Positions 7,423 to 16,631 of a stretch of 52,637 nt of DNA are shown here, in pieces. A program made the translations under genes and the position numbers. Origin of the DNA: Candidatus Gastranaerophilales bacterium (GTDB taxonomy: Bacteria > Cyanobacteriota > Vampirovibrionia > Gastranaerophilales > Gastranaerophilaceae); assembly GCA_944324835.1 (NCBI GenBank), contig CALUXV010000006.1, positions 1 to 52,637 of the forward strand. Direction: 5' to 3'. The number at the start of each line of letters is the position of its first letter. Within the stretch, counting starts at the first letter, position 1. The notes under the pieces are model-generated. The model searched no databases. It had not been told where the DNA came from and saw only the letters and a list, made by a program, of their open reading frames with translations.

Positions 7423-9075
7423 ATGTTTGAAAACAATCTGGCGAAACTTAACAATACTCGTTTAAAAGAAGAACTGCAAAATATTCCGTTATCTTCGTGT
7501 ACAAATGATATTGCTTTTGTGCAGACAGAAGGCGGTCATATTGTTTTTTTAAAAGGAGAAATTCCGACTGATGATACAACTGACCCTGTTGCGTATGCGC
7601 AATCTTTAATTTCAGATGAAATGAAAGAATTTGGTATAAATGATATTATTGTTTGTGTTGGAATTGGTGTCGGGTATATTCTTGACGAGTTATTTTCTAC
7701 AACAAAAGCTAAAATAGTTATATATGAACCGGATTCAAAATTCCTCAGATTTGTATTTGAGACCGTAGATTTAACACAATATTTGTCTGATAAAAGAGTT
7801 TGTATATCAGATAGTATTGAAGAATGTGCTCATTTTATTTTGAAAAATTATTTGAATGATGATAAGTTGGAATTTGTTCTTTCGCCTATTTTGTCTATCT
7901 TTTATAAAGATGATATAAAAAGATTTTCCGATTATCTTTATACTAAATTACAAAGCAAAATAGTTGATATTAATACAATAAAAGTTCTTGCAAAAGTATG
8001 GGTAAAAAATGTACTTAAATTTATCAAGAATAATAAAAAATATTATGCGCTTGAAGATTTTAAATGGAAATTTACCGGAAAAAACGCTCTTATACTTGGT
8101 GCAGGTCCATCTTTAGAAGATAATATTGAAAATATTAAAAATAACAGAGATAAGTTTGTTATATTTGCAGTAAATAAAACTTTAAAAGTTCTTGAAGATA
8201 ATGATATTGTTCCGGATTTTGCAGTGTTTGCAGATGCGAGAGCTCTCAAAAAAAATTATAATATTTCAGAAGAATTTACTTCTAAACTTAATATAATAAT
8301 TGATTGGAAAACAGAGTATGCAATTTCAGAATTGAAGTCTAATAATTTAATTGTTTATTTTTCTGATAATGAATTATTTATAAAACAGTATGCTCGTGAT
8401 TTGGATATACAACTCTTTCCGGCAGAGCAAACAACAACAATATTATCATTAATCTGCGCAAATTATATGGATTTTGAAAAAATATATTTTTGCGGATTAG
8501 ATTTAGCTTTTAGAGGTGAGCAAGTTTATGCAAATAATCATAATAATTTAGATATTATTAATAATAACACTGCATTAATAGACAGTACAAAGAAACGTAT
8601 TGTTGATGTCATGTCAATAACCGGTGAAATGGTTAAAACAAGAGAAGATTATGCTATATTTATTAAAAATCTAGAAACAATTATAAAAACAAGAGGTTTA
8701 AAAAATCTGTATAATATAACGGAATTTGGTGCATTAATAGAAGGGATGAATTATACATCATTTGATAATATAAATATATATGGCAAAAAACCTGATGTTA
8801 ATATGGAAATACAAGGATTTTTACCATTTAAAAGAGATTTTTCTGCCTATATAGAAAAAGAAAAAGCTGCAATGATTAACATTCATGATAATATTATAAA
8901 CCATTCTCCGGTTAATCTTGTTACTAAAAAAATTATAAATGATACGACATTATTATATGAATATTTGCAAATAGAATTGATTGAATTATCCCGAAATTCA
9001 GGACAGCCAGGAGCTGTTGATGAATTTTATTCAAAATGTATTCTTGGGATAGATAATCTTCTTGCTTTAATGTAG
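7423..9075 (+). CDS. DUF115 / Maf-type protein (6-hydroxymethylpterin pyrophosphokinase MptE-like)
   Basis: The protein has 550 residues from the chosen start. An N-terminal Rossmann-like part (DIIVCVGIGVGYILDELF, KIVIYEPD) is followed by the DUF115 core: ALILGAGPSLEDNIENIK, FAVNKTLKVL and PDFAVFADA. This architecture matches motility-associated factor (Maf) glycosyltransferases, which attach nonulosonic acids to flagellin, and related DUF115 proteins of surface glycan pathways. No flagellin gene is nearby, so the acceptor is unknown. I place the start at 7423, after the -10 box; the in-frame ATG five codons earlier lies upstream of the likely transcription start. Confidence 0.85.
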   Translation: MFENNLAKLNNTRLKEELQNIPLSSCTNDIAFVQTEGGHIVFLKGEIPTDDTTDPVAYAQSLISDEMKEFGINDIIVCVGIGVGYILDELFSTTKAKIVIYEPDSKFLRFVFETVDLTQYLSDKRVCISDSIEECAHFILKNYLNDDKLEFVLSPILSIFYKDDIKRFSDYLYTKLQSKIVDINTIKVLAKVWVKNVLKFIKNNKKYYALEDFKWKFTGKNALILGAGPSLEDNIENIKNNRDKFVIFAVNKTLKVLEDNDIVPDFAVFADARALKKNYNISEEFTSKLNIIIDWKTEYAISELKSNNLIVYFSDNELFIKQYARDLDIQLFPAEQTTTILSLICANYMDFEKIYFCGLDLAFRGEQVYANNHNNLDIINNNTALIDSTKKRIVDVMSITGEMVKTREDYAIFIKNLETIIKTRGLKNLYNITEFGALIEGMNYTSFDNINIYGKKPDVNMEIQGFLPFKRDFSAYIEKEKAAMINIHDNIINHSPVNLVTKKIINDTTLLYEYLQIELIELSRNSGQPGAVDEFYSKCILGIDNLLALM

Positions 9076-9083
9076 TTTTATTT

Positions 9084-9106
9084 AAAATAATAAAATTTAT
9101 TATTTT
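9084..9106. terminator. AT-only palindrome after the DUF115 gene
   Basis: An 11-base perfect inverted repeat made only of A and T (9084-9094 with 9096-9106) lies just after the stop codon. It is a weak hairpin. It may mark the transcript end, but GC-poor stems are unreliable. Confidence 0.3.
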
Positions 9107-9249
9107 GTTAATATTACTGTGTTTTAGGCATAAAAATTAAACTAAAAAAATCTCTCTAAACTATACGGTTGATATTAAAATTTTTCTACTAAAGATTCAA
9201 AAATTAAAGACGTTTATCATATTACATCAAACAGCATTATGGAGTGATA

Positions 9250-10899
9250 ATGTCAGAACAGCTTACTATACCTGCAATTGACAAAGCAGAGGAAGCGGAG
9301 AAGGCACTGGAAAGTGCCCGATTAGCGCACCAGAGATATCTTATTAAACAACAGCAAGAAGATATTGATAGGGCAATCCTCTTTTATGTTGATGCAATAA
9401 AATACAACCCCAAATTAGCTGAAGCATATTACAGACTTGCAAGTTTAATGTGGGAAAAAGGCCAAATCTCAATTGAAAGTGCAATTGAACAATGTAAGAC
9501 GGCTATTACTCTTGAACCTGAAAATGTAAATGCTCATATTTATACAGGATATTTTTATTCTCTTGCTGAAGATTATGAAAATGCAGAAAAAGAATTCAAG
9601 TATGCAATAACAAGTCATCAAGTAAATTCTGCAAGACCAAGATTATTTTTATCTCAATTAATACAACGGCGCATGCAGCAAAAAGGTAAAACTTTTACCG
9701 GCATGATGAAATTTTTGTATTATTTTTTAACCGGAAGTATTTTATTTATGAGTGATTATCCTGCTCTAAAAATGATGTATGAATCTATGGCAGATAATTT
9801 TTCTGTCTTTTCTTATAAAACTTTAGGTGCAACATTAGAAAAAATAAGAATGTTTCCGACTGCATTTAATACTTACGCAATCGGTATGGAACGAACTCAG
9901 CATGGTGATATATTCTACAAAAAACTGGGTGATTTATCTTTAGAGTGCAATGATGTTGTATCCAGTCTTGAGTATTATAAAAATGCTCTTAAAACAACTC
10001 CAAAAAATAGAGAAGTTTTAATTAAACTTGCAACTATTATGCAAACATATTTCCCTGAAGAAATTGATACTATTATTGATTATTATAATCAATTGTTGGA
10101 ATTTGGAGTTGATAACGGCAAGATTTATTATGAACTGGGGCATCTTTATTTGAGACGAAATGATAAAGTGAATTCAATTTCCGCATTCAAATTAGCTCTA
10201 AAAGAAAATCCTGAGAACCCTTATTATAACAATTCTCTAGCGTATTCTCTTGTAAGAGCTGAGTTGTATGATGATGCAATAGAGTATTATCAAAAAGCCA
10301 TAAAATTGAATCCTGATGCATCATGGACGTCTATTGTATGTCATGCTCTCGGTGCACTGTACGGTGAAGTAAAAGGAAATTTTGAAGCTGCTGAAGCAAC
10401 TTTTCAGGCCGGATTAGTACTTGATCCGAATAATTATGACCTTTTAATGTCTTTAGGTGATTTATTTATGGCTGTAGGAAATCTAGATAAAGCAATTCGT
10501 ACTTACTGTGACGGAATAACTATGAATCCGGATAATTTTCTTGCTTATGCAAAAGCGGGGTTAGCTTTATGGGAAAAGGACTATATAGAAGAAGCACTGG
10601 TCTCTTTACACAAAGCAGTTGACTTGAATCCGGATTTTGAAGTCGCTCATAATAATCTTGGTGTAGTATATCTGGACGGTATAGGTGATGCTCAAGAAGC
10701 TATTGTTCATTTTTTGCGTGCAATAGAAATTAATCCTAATTATACACTTGCATATTTTAATACTGCTCGAGCGTATCAGGCAATGGAAGAAAAAACGAAT
10801 TCTGCAGAATATTATCAAATGGCATTGGATTTAAATAAAATTACTTTTGAATTAAATGAAGAAGATATTATTTCAAGATTACATAGTTTATTTGAATAA
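9250..10899 (+). CDS. TPR repeat protein with a central hydrophobic insert
   Basis: The 549-residue protein is built mostly of tetratricopeptide repeats, recognisable as A-x-x-Y-x-x-A and LNPD/LDPN endings (for example IEYYQKAIKLNPDAS and AVDLNPDFEVAHNNLGVVYLDG). Between repeat blocks, around residues 150-180, is a hydrophobic stretch (MMKFLYYFLTGSILF) that could be membrane-associated. No signal peptide is present. It heads a cluster with a PilZ protein and a paralogous TPR protein. TPR arrays are protein-interaction scaffolds; the partner is unknown. GGAG five bases before the ATG at 9250 fixes the start; a GTG two codons earlier is in frame but overlaps that site. Confidence 0.88.
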   Translation: MSEQLTIPAIDKAEEAEKALESARLAHQRYLIKQQQEDIDRAILFYVDAIKYNPKLAEAYYRLASLMWEKGQISIESAIEQCKTAITLEPENVNAHIYTGYFYSLAEDYENAEKEFKYAITSHQVNSARPRLFLSQLIQRRMQQKGKTFTGMMKFLYYFLTGSILFMSDYPALKMMYESMADNFSVFSYKTLGATLEKIRMFPTAFNTYAIGMERTQHGDIFYKKLGDLSLECNDVVSSLEYYKNALKTTPKNREVLIKLATIMQTYFPEEIDTIIDYYNQLLEFGVDNGKIYYELGHLYLRRNDKVNSISAFKLALKENPENPYYNNSLAYSLVRAELYDDAIEYYQKAIKLNPDASWTSIVCHALGALYGEVKGNFEAAEATFQAGLVLDPNNYDLLMSLGDLFMAVGNLDKAIRTYCDGITMNPDNFLAYAKAGLALWEKDYIEEALVSLHKAVDLNPDFEVAHNNLGVVYLDGIGDAQEAIVHFLRAIEINPNYTLAYFNTARAYQAMEEKTNSAEYYQMALDLNKITFELNEEDIISRLHSLFE

Positions 10900-10938
10900 T
10901 CAAAAATAATCCGCTTTTTGTTATTATTACTACGATAC

Positions 10939-10967
10939 TTGCTTTTTTATATACTCTTAATTACAAT
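10939..10967 (+). promoter_or_regulatory. Leaderless-type promoter of the PilZ gene
   Basis: TTGCTT (10939-10944), a 17-base spacer and TACAAT (10962-10967) are followed by exactly six bases and the ATG at 10974. No Shine-Dalgarno is present. Confidence 0.65.
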
Positions 10968-10973
10968 AAGTTT

Positions 10974-11570
10974 ATGGGTTTATTTCAAGAAAATCAAAAA
11001 GCTAAAATAATATTTGAAGCAGATGATAAAATCGTTGAAATGGATTGTTATATTGGTAAAATCTACTACGATAGAATAAATTTTGAATTACCCAAAGCTG
11101 CAGATAGATACTCACAATATCTTAAAACCGGAAATACAATAACAATAAATGTGTTTTCTCAAGTAGGCGTTTTAATACAAGAGTCAATAATTCTTTCATC
11201 TCCATTGGAGAAAGAATTTACAGTAGAGTATGATCAGGATTCAATAAGAATAGAAAACCGCCGTAGAATAAAACGTTATTCTACGAGTTGTGATCTTATT
11301 ATATTCAGACCTCTTTTGGGAAATATTGAAACGCAGCTTATCGATATAAGTACCAGAGGTTTGAGGTACTATTCCGATATACCATTAGAAGCCGGAGCTA
11401 TATTTGACTGTAAAGTATTATTAAAACCTACCGATAAAAAAATCTTGTTTAAAGGCAGAATTGCTGATAACAAAGGCCTTCCAACCGGTGTATATAGAAT
11501 GGTAATACATAAAATCGCCTATAAAGATAAACAAATGCTTTTAGATTTTTGTGAAACTGTTTTACAATAA
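10974..11570 (+). CDS. PilZ domain protein, probable c-di-GMP receptor
   Basis: The 198-residue protein has an N-terminal beta-rich domain (about 1-90) resembling the YcgR N-terminal domain, then a PilZ domain. Both c-di-GMP binding motifs are intact: R97-x3-R101 (in NRRRIKRYS) and D124-x-S126-x-x-G129 (DISTRGL). It should bind cyclic di-GMP and relay the signal by protein contact. It lies between two paralogous TPR proteins, 17 bases before the second one, so the TPR proteins are candidate partners. No diguanylate cyclase or EAL phosphodiesterase is in the window. Its own promoter suggests separate expression from the first TPR gene. Confidence 0.87.
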   Translation: MGLFQENQKAKIIFEADDKIVEMDCYIGKIYYDRINFELPKAADRYSQYLKTGNTITINVFSQVGVLIQESIILSSPLEKEFTVEYDQDSIRIENRRRIKRYSTSCDLIIFRPLLGNIETQLIDISTRGLRYYSDIPLEAGAIFDCKVLLKPTDKKILFKGRIADNKGLPTGVYRMVIHKIAYKDKQMLLDFCETVLQ

Positions 11571-11587
11571 TTTATGGATAAATTATA

Positions 11588-13186
11588 ATGGATAATATGA
11601 ATATGATTGAAAACGATTCAGTTGATAATGAACAAAATAGAAATGATAAAGTGAAAAAGGCAATAGAGCGTTGTCAATTGGATTTGCAAAAAGATCCGAA
11701 TAATGCAAAGTTGCATATAAGGCTTGGAGATTTATATCTTCAATGGCATTTAGATATTTTTAATTCGTGCCAGTATATAGACGAAGCGATTACAGAATAT
11801 CAATGTGCATTAGAAACTTATATGGATTCTCCTGAAATATATTATAAAATAGGAAAAGCCCAATTTTATAAAGGTGATTTAGACAAAGCAATAAATTACC
11901 TTAATATGGCAATCGAAAAAAATCCAAAATATGCAAAAGCATATTATGTTCTTGCTGAAACTTACACAAGAAAAGCTTATTTCTTTGAAGCTATTGAAGC
12001 GGCTCAAAAAGCTGTTAAGTATAAACCTTTTAGCAATTCCTGTGCCCATTATTTATTATTTAAATTATACCAGGCATCATCTTTTAGAGATTTGAAAAAA
12101 ACTTTGCAGGCAAAATTTGAACATATATTATCGCTTTTTACATTTATATTTGACAGAAAAGCAATTTCTAATGTGATAAGAACAATTTCGTATTTTAAAT
12201 TTTTTCCGACTTTGATAACAGGTTTTTATTATGTTCAAATTAGAAACCTCGAAGCGGCAATAAATATTTATTCAAATGCAATAGAAAAAGCACCGGGGTT
12301 TGTACCTTTGTATTGTCTGTTAGGTGATGTATATTTAGCAATAGGTCATTTTGAAGATGCAATTACAGAGTATAAAATGGCAATTTGGCTTGATAGCTTG
12401 AATATACCGGCGCATAGACATCTATGTCAGGCATATGAAGAACAAGGTGATTATGATAGAGCTATAGATGTATATTTAAAATTAATTTCTATCATGCCAA
12501 CTGTTCCTGATTTTCATTCAAATCTTGCGAATTTATATTATGTAAAAGGCGAAATTCCTGCTGCAATTTCTCAATATCAAGCAGCAATAACTCTTAATCC
12601 AAATAGACGCTGGACAAGTGTTATTGCTCAAACATTAGGATTTGTTTATCAGGAAACACAAAATAATTTGGATGCTGCAATTTGTTCTTACCAAAATGCG
12701 TATACTTTAACGCCTGAGGATATTGATATATATATCAATTTAGGTAGTGCTTTTTATGATAAAGAAGATTATGATAATGCGGTAACAGTTTATAGAAAAG
12801 CTTTGGAATTAGAACCGGAAAATGCTAAAATCCATTGTAATTTAGGGTTTTTACACTGGGGTAAAGGTAATACAGAAGAGGCTATTAAAGAATATGAACT
12901 TGCTATAAAATATGATGAAAATTATGATATAGCATATAATAATCTCGGGGTTATTTATCTTGATGATTTAGGCAGAGTACAGAAAGCAATAGAATTATTT
13001 AAAAAATCTGCAGAAACAAATCCAAATTATGCACTGGCTCATTTTAATCTTGCAAGGGCAATTACAATTGTCGGAGATAAGATAGAAGCTGCAAAATTAT
13101 ATCAAATTGCTCAGGATATTAATAAAGTTACAAATGAAATAGATCCTCAGGATATTGTAGACAAGATTAATAGTTTATTTTCATAG
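11588..13186 (+). CDS. TPR repeat protein, paralogue of the TPR protein at 9250
   Basis: This 532-residue TPR protein has the same layout as the gene at 9250: an N-terminal repeat block, a hydrophobic/aromatic insert near residues 175-220 (HILSLFTFIFDRKA and FFPTLITGFYYVQ), then a longer C-terminal TPR block ending in similar sequence (YNNLGVIYLDDLG, NPNYALAHFNLARA). The two proteins end alike (QDIVDKINSLFS here, EDIISRLHSLFE in the other), supporting duplication. No signal peptide is seen. It follows the PilZ gene by 17 bases and precedes an ACT gene by 10, so these three are probably one transcript. The function is unknown; it is likely a scaffold. Confidence 0.88.
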   Translation: MDNMNMIENDSVDNEQNRNDKVKKAIERCQLDLQKDPNNAKLHIRLGDLYLQWHLDIFNSCQYIDEAITEYQCALETYMDSPEIYYKIGKAQFYKGDLDKAINYLNMAIEKNPKYAKAYYVLAETYTRKAYFFEAIEAAQKAVKYKPFSNSCAHYLLFKLYQASSFRDLKKTLQAKFEHILSLFTFIFDRKAISNVIRTISYFKFFPTLITGFYYVQIRNLEAAINIYSNAIEKAPGFVPLYCLLGDVYLAIGHFEDAITEYKMAIWLDSLNIPAHRHLCQAYEEQGDYDRAIDVYLKLISIMPTVPDFHSNLANLYYVKGEIPAAISQYQAAITLNPNRRWTSVIAQTLGFVYQETQNNLDAAICSYQNAYTLTPEDIDIYINLGSAFYDKEDYDNAVTVYRKALELEPENAKIHCNLGFLHWGKGNTEEAIKEYELAIKYDENYDIAYNNLGVIYLDDLGRVQKAIELFKKSAETNPNYALAHFNLARAITIVGDKIEAAKLYQIAQDINKVTNEIDPQDIVDKINSLFS

Positions 13187-13196
13187 AAAGGTTAAT

Positions 13197-13481
13197 ATGA
13201 CTGCAAATAATACAATTATAATTACAGTATCGGGAACAGATAAAGTTGGGATTGTAGCAAAAGTTGCAACAATTCTTGCGGAATTGAATGTTAATATTGA
13301 AGACATTAAACAAACTCTTATGCAAGGGCATTTTGTCATGTTTATGATGTGCGATATTACAAATTCTGCAAAATCATTTAAGGAAATTAAAGACTGTTTG
13401 CAAAAAGAGGGTGAACAGTTACAAATGGAAATATGGGTTCAAAGAAAAGAAATATTTGATACAATGCATACTGTTGGTTAA
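13197..13481 (+). CDS. ACT domain protein (UPF0237-like)
   Basis: This 94-residue protein is a single ACT domain: TVSGTDKVGIVAKVATILAE (beta-alpha), LNVNIEDIKQ, then FVMFMMCDI. Stand-alone ACT proteins of the UPF0237 type bind small ligands such as amino acids and often act as regulators. In many bacteria this family sits before a UPF0210 (DUF711) gene; here the next gene is on the other strand and unrelated. AAAGG six bases before the ATG and a 10-base gap from the TPR gene place it last in the PilZ-TPR transcript. Confidence 0.88.
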   Translation: MTANNTIIITVSGTDKVGIVAKVATILAELNVNIEDIKQTLMQGHFVMFMMCDITNSAKSFKEIKDCLQKEGEQLQMEIWVQRKEIFDTMHTVG

Positions 13482-13503
13482 TTATGCATAATGGTTTTAA
13501 AAT

Positions 13504-14079
13504 TTATCCCCACCAGCACATGAGTGCTTTGTGCTTTTTATCAATAGGTTTGAAGTCATTTTTTACATAAAATTCGATTGCTTTGTTATCTGATTGAACA
13601 AATATTGGCTTATCCGTTATTTCTTTTATGTAATTTACAATTTCTGTTCCAATTTTTTTATATTTTCTATTATGAGAATTTTTTGTATTCGTTTCGGGAT
13701 TTACTTGCAGCCAGTTTAGTTCGTTTTGCGGGTTTATTGTTTCTGAAAACAGCGCCAGACCCTGAATTTTATTTGGAATAATATTTTTATAATCATAATT
13801 TTGAGTAGTTAATCCTAAATAATGTTCCTTTATGATGTCAGGGAAAGGTCTATCTTTAATTGCATCATTATATATTTCAAATGCAAAACCCGGTGCAATG
13901 TTTTCCCAATCACTTGCAGTTTTTGCAATTGCTTTTATGTCATTTATATCAGTTGTATCAAATTCAACAATAGAAGCTTCACAAGGTTTATAAATACCAT
14001 TTGCATTTTGCTTAGGTAAATAAATAGTTTTTAGATAGTTAGCTGTAAAATTAATCGGGGTCATACTGGTATAAAACAT
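13504..14079 (-). CDS. GNAT-like acetyltransferase-related protein, unknown
   Basis: The 191-residue protein resembles a GNAT acetyltransferase in layout. A beta strand GLALFSE and ELNWLQVNP is followed by a helix (YKKIGTEIVNYIKEI), then IFVQSDNKAIEFYVKNDFKPI, the usual C-terminal 'A-x-x-F-Y-x-x-x-G/D-F' end. The classical acetyl-CoA loop (Q/R-x-x-G-x-G/A) is degenerate, so activity is doubtful. The N-terminus begins TPINFTANYLKTIYLP and contains the F-[KT]-[AG] motif also seen in other unknown proteins of this window. Substrate and role are unknown. There is no Shine-Dalgarno before the ATG. The neighbouring genes are convergent downstream and divergent upstream. Confidence 0.7.
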   Translation of the reverse strand: MFYTSMTPINFTANYLKTIYLPKQNANGIYKPCEASIVEFDTTDINDIKAIAKTASDWENIAPGFAFEIYNDAIKDRPFPDIIKEHYLGLTTQNYDYKNIIPNKIQGLALFSETINPQNELNWLQVNPETNTKNSHNRKYKKIGTEIVNYIKEITDKPIFVQSDNKAIEFYVKNDFKPIDKKHKALMCWWG

Positions 14080-14270
14080 GAAAAAATAAATATTGCTAAT
14101 TGAATTAATATAATTTAATACAATTAAAAATAAGAAGGTTTAAAATCCTTTATTTTTAATTGTATTTGAAAAAATGTAACATTTTTATTACAAACTAACA
14201 AAATTTATTTTTATCTGTTTTAATATAAGTGTAGAAGGTAGTGAAAAATATTTTTAGATTGGAAACTATG

Positions 14271-14417
14271 ATGAGTTATTCGCATACAACGCAAAATCTA
14301 AATAGTATAGACAAAATTAACAACTATTCTGTCTCTTTCTATCAACCTTATGAATTTAGTATAGACATACATTATTACCCGACTGTTAGAATGCTGCAGA
14401 GGAAAAGGATTAAGTAA
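14271..14417 (+). CDS. Small hypothetical protein, first gene of a TAATG-coupled trio
   Basis: A 48-codon frame (MSYSHTTQNLNSIDKINN... ending MLQRKRIK) starts at 14271, seven bases after a GGA; an ATG one codon earlier is also possible. Its stop TAA shares its last base with the ATG of the next gene (TAATG). The next pair of genes has exactly the same overlap, which supports translation. It has no recognisable domain; it is rich in Ser, Asn and Tyr with a basic end. The rest of the gap 14080-14270 is AT-rich, with an AT inverted repeat and a possible -10 (TATAAG) near 14224. Confidence 0.5.
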   Translation: MSYSHTTQNLNSIDKINNYSVSFYQPYEFSIDIHYYPTVRMLQRKRIK

Positions 14418-15580
14418 TGATTAACAATCGATTATACAATTCTATTATCAGGCCAAAAACAATATTGCACTCCGTTGCAAGTTCAACCCACAAGCCTGAT
14501 ATGGTAACTCGTTTTATGAAAAATAAGATGGTCGGCAAAATTTGTGATATAGCTGACAAAAATCCTGTTATATGTCAGTCTTTGTTTTCTCTTGTTATAT
14601 GTTGTTTAGCAAGACCGGCTACAAATTATTTAATAACTGATGATAAAAAGGATGCTGCGTATGCATCTTGTCACTCAATATCATCAGGGGTTACAGGATT
14701 AGTTTGGCCGTTAATTACAGCAACACCTTTAGCAGCAGGAGTTGCTGTTGTATTAAAGAAACCACAAATATTCTTAAAACCGGAAATAATCAAAAAATTC
14801 TATCCGCAAGTTGGCCTTGAAACAATAGTTAAAAACGGTAAGAAAACACTTCAAGTAATGACAAATACAAAAGGTGAAATGTTAAGACAAGATGGTACCA
14901 AGTTATTCCGAGATTTGGAACCGTTAAAAGTTAAAGGTAATGCAGAAGCTGCTTCTAAGATTAAAGAAATCACTGAAAAAATTAAAAATACAAAGAGTGA
15001 ATCTAAAAAAGCCGCATTAGAATCTGAAAAGGCTATACTTGAAGCAGAAAAAATTAAATATGAACAATCAAAGGCCGCTTTTGAAGCCGCAAATCCAAAT
15101 TTAGAAGTAGATAGTAACGGTATTGTTCGTTCTAAAGATGTATTCAAGACAGAAGATGGCAAATTTGTTATTAAAAATGGCAAAAAAGTCGGATGCGCAG
15201 TTCAAAAACCGGAAAATCCTGAAGTATTAAAACGTGTTCTTGATGGAGAAGAAGCTCTTGAAGTAAGACCAATTACTGAAGAAATGGAGATTGGTGCTAC
15301 CAAAGAGAAAAATGTTAAAGATATGATTAACTGGATACCTGATATCCTGTTAGCCCCGCCAAGAGCATGGCTTACTATCAAATTAATTCCTTGGTTATTG
15401 AAAAAATTAGGTATGGAAAAACCAAAGAAAAAAGCTCCACAGGCTCAACAACAAGTCCAACCACAAAATAATATGAATATTACGGCACAAAAACCAACAA
15501 TGCAAATAAAAATGAATTCTGGTGCATTTTCAAATATTAAATCATATACTCTATCAGCACCTAAGAAAGGAGCTGCATAA
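14417..15580 (+). CDS. Membrane protein with coiled coil, unknown
   Basis: The 387-residue protein has an N-terminal region with one or two hydrophobic segments (about 54-72, VICQSLFSLVICCLA, and about 95-115, GLVWPLITATPLAAGVAVVL). A central charged coiled coil follows (about 175-220, repeats of K-x-x-E with ESEKAILEAEKIKYEQ). A further hydrophobic stretch lies near residue 310 (IPDILLAPPRAWLTIKLIPWLL), and the tail is Gln/Pro-rich. It overlaps both neighbours by one base (TAATG on each side), so the three genes should be co-translated. The pairing with a second membrane protein of similar style suggests a complex. No function can be assigned. Confidence 0.7.
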   Translation: MINNRLYNSIIRPKTILHSVASSTHKPDMVTRFMKNKMVGKICDIADKNPVICQSLFSLVICCLARPATNYLITDDKKDAAYASCHSISSGVTGLVWPLITATPLAAGVAVVLKKPQIFLKPEIIKKFYPQVGLETIVKNGKKTLQVMTNTKGEMLRQDGTKLFRDLEPLKVKGNAEAASKIKEITEKIKNTKSESKKAALESEKAILEAEKIKYEQSKAAFEAANPNLEVDSNGIVRSKDVFKTEDGKFVIKNGKKVGCAVQKPENPEVLKRVLDGEEALEVRPITEEMEIGATKEKNVKDMINWIPDILLAPPRAWLTIKLIPWLLKKLGMEKPKKKAPQAQQQVQPQNNMNITAQKPTMQIKMNSGAFSNIKSYTLSAPKKGAA

Positions 15581-16251
15581 TGAACAGTATTAATTTCTCA
15601 CCGGTAAATAATAATATGAACCAAACATCATTCAAGGCTAATTCTGTTAAAAAACCTTCAACATTTATTAGTCTGACAACCAGAACTGCTGTTGGAGTTC
15701 ATAATTTAAATAATTTATATAATTCTTTTACTGAAAATGTTCTTGCAAAAAAAGTTATTGCTCCGATTATAAACTCGAAAGTTGTAGAAAGATTTGCAGA
15801 CAGATTAGGTAAAACAAAGAATATGACAGATCATATGGCTACTGTAGGTTCTTTTGTTACAACTACAACTTATGCAGGTACTACGTTAAAAAATAAAAAA
15901 TTAGAAAAGAAACCTGCAAGAACTCTAGCACTGAACCAAATACTTGTAACAGCTCTTTCAACCGTTGGTGCTTATACAATCAATGGGTATATTGCAGATT
16001 TTACTAAAAAAATGAGTTACAAATTTAGAAATGCGAATATTAATCACCACAACTTGGAAAAACGTATGCACGGTTTTAGTGTTGCACAAAAATTATTAAC
16101 ATTCTCATTGATGTATAGATATGTTGCTCCGGTTATTGTAACTCCAATAGCAAGTAAAATCGGTAAGGCTCTAAACTCAAAAGGTATTGTTCAAGAAAAC
16201 CAGAAGCCAAGCTTGCAGTTAAAGCCAACTCAAACAAAACAAGCAGCATAA
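15580..16251 (+). CDS. Membrane-associated protein, third gene of the TAATG trio
   Basis: The 223-residue protein begins NSINFSPVNNNMNQTSFKAN, carrying the short F-K-A-N motif found near the start of other unknown proteins here. Weak hydrophobic segments near residues 85-105, 122-142 and 175-195 (YRYVAPVIVTPIAS) suggest membrane association, and the tail is basic and Gln-rich. Layout and composition resemble the preceding gene, which may be a distant paralogue. The start is fixed by the TAATG overlap with AAAGGAG nine bases upstream. The function is unknown. Confidence 0.68.
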   Translation: MNSINFSPVNNNMNQTSFKANSVKKPSTFISLTTRTAVGVHNLNNLYNSFTENVLAKKVIAPIINSKVVERFADRLGKTKNMTDHMATVGSFVTTTTYAGTTLKNKKLEKKPARTLALNQILVTALSTVGAYTINGYIADFTKKMSYKFRNANINHHNLEKRMHGFSVAQKLLTFSLMYRYVAPVIVTPIASKIGKALNSKGIVQENQKPSLQLKPTQTKQAA

Positions 16252-16373
16252 TATAATTATTCTACATTTGTGTAAGCTTTGTTAATTTTTATTATATTTT
16301 TGTTTCTCAATACTTGTAAAATGTAAAACATGGTTTAAAATATATATTGAGGACATAATAAGGATATTAATTA

Positions 16374-16562
16374 ATGGTAGAATCAGTTTCATCTTCTTCA
16401 GCAATGAGTGTTTATGAGGCAACTGGGGATGTAAAAACAGCTGTTGCCGTAAAAATGATGCAAGAAATGCAAAAAAGCCAGGAAATTGCCGGTTCAATTA
16501 TTCAAGATGCGGCACAAATTTCTCAAGAAGCTATGAGTGCATATCAAGCGGAGCAGGGATAA
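16374..16562 (+). CDS. YjfB-like small protein (putative motility protein family)
   Basis: This 62-residue acidic helical protein has the pattern SAMSVYEATGDVKTAVAVKMMQEMQKSQ. It resembles the YjfB family, short proteins with a conserved M-K-x-x-Q-x-x-Q-type helix that are annotated as putative motility proteins in Firmicutes and other flagellated bacteria. AAGGA about nine bases upstream serves as ribosome site. It stands alone between the TAATG trio and mutL. The family assignment is by eye on a very short protein. Confidence 0.6.
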   Translation: MVESVSSSSAMSVYEATGDVKTAVAVKMMQEMQKSQEIAGSIIQDAAQISQEAMSAYQAEQG

Positions 16563-16631
16563 ATTTCATAAATAATTATTACTAATTAAAGCTGACAAAT
16601 TTTGTCTGTATTGTTTGCTGCATATTTACAG

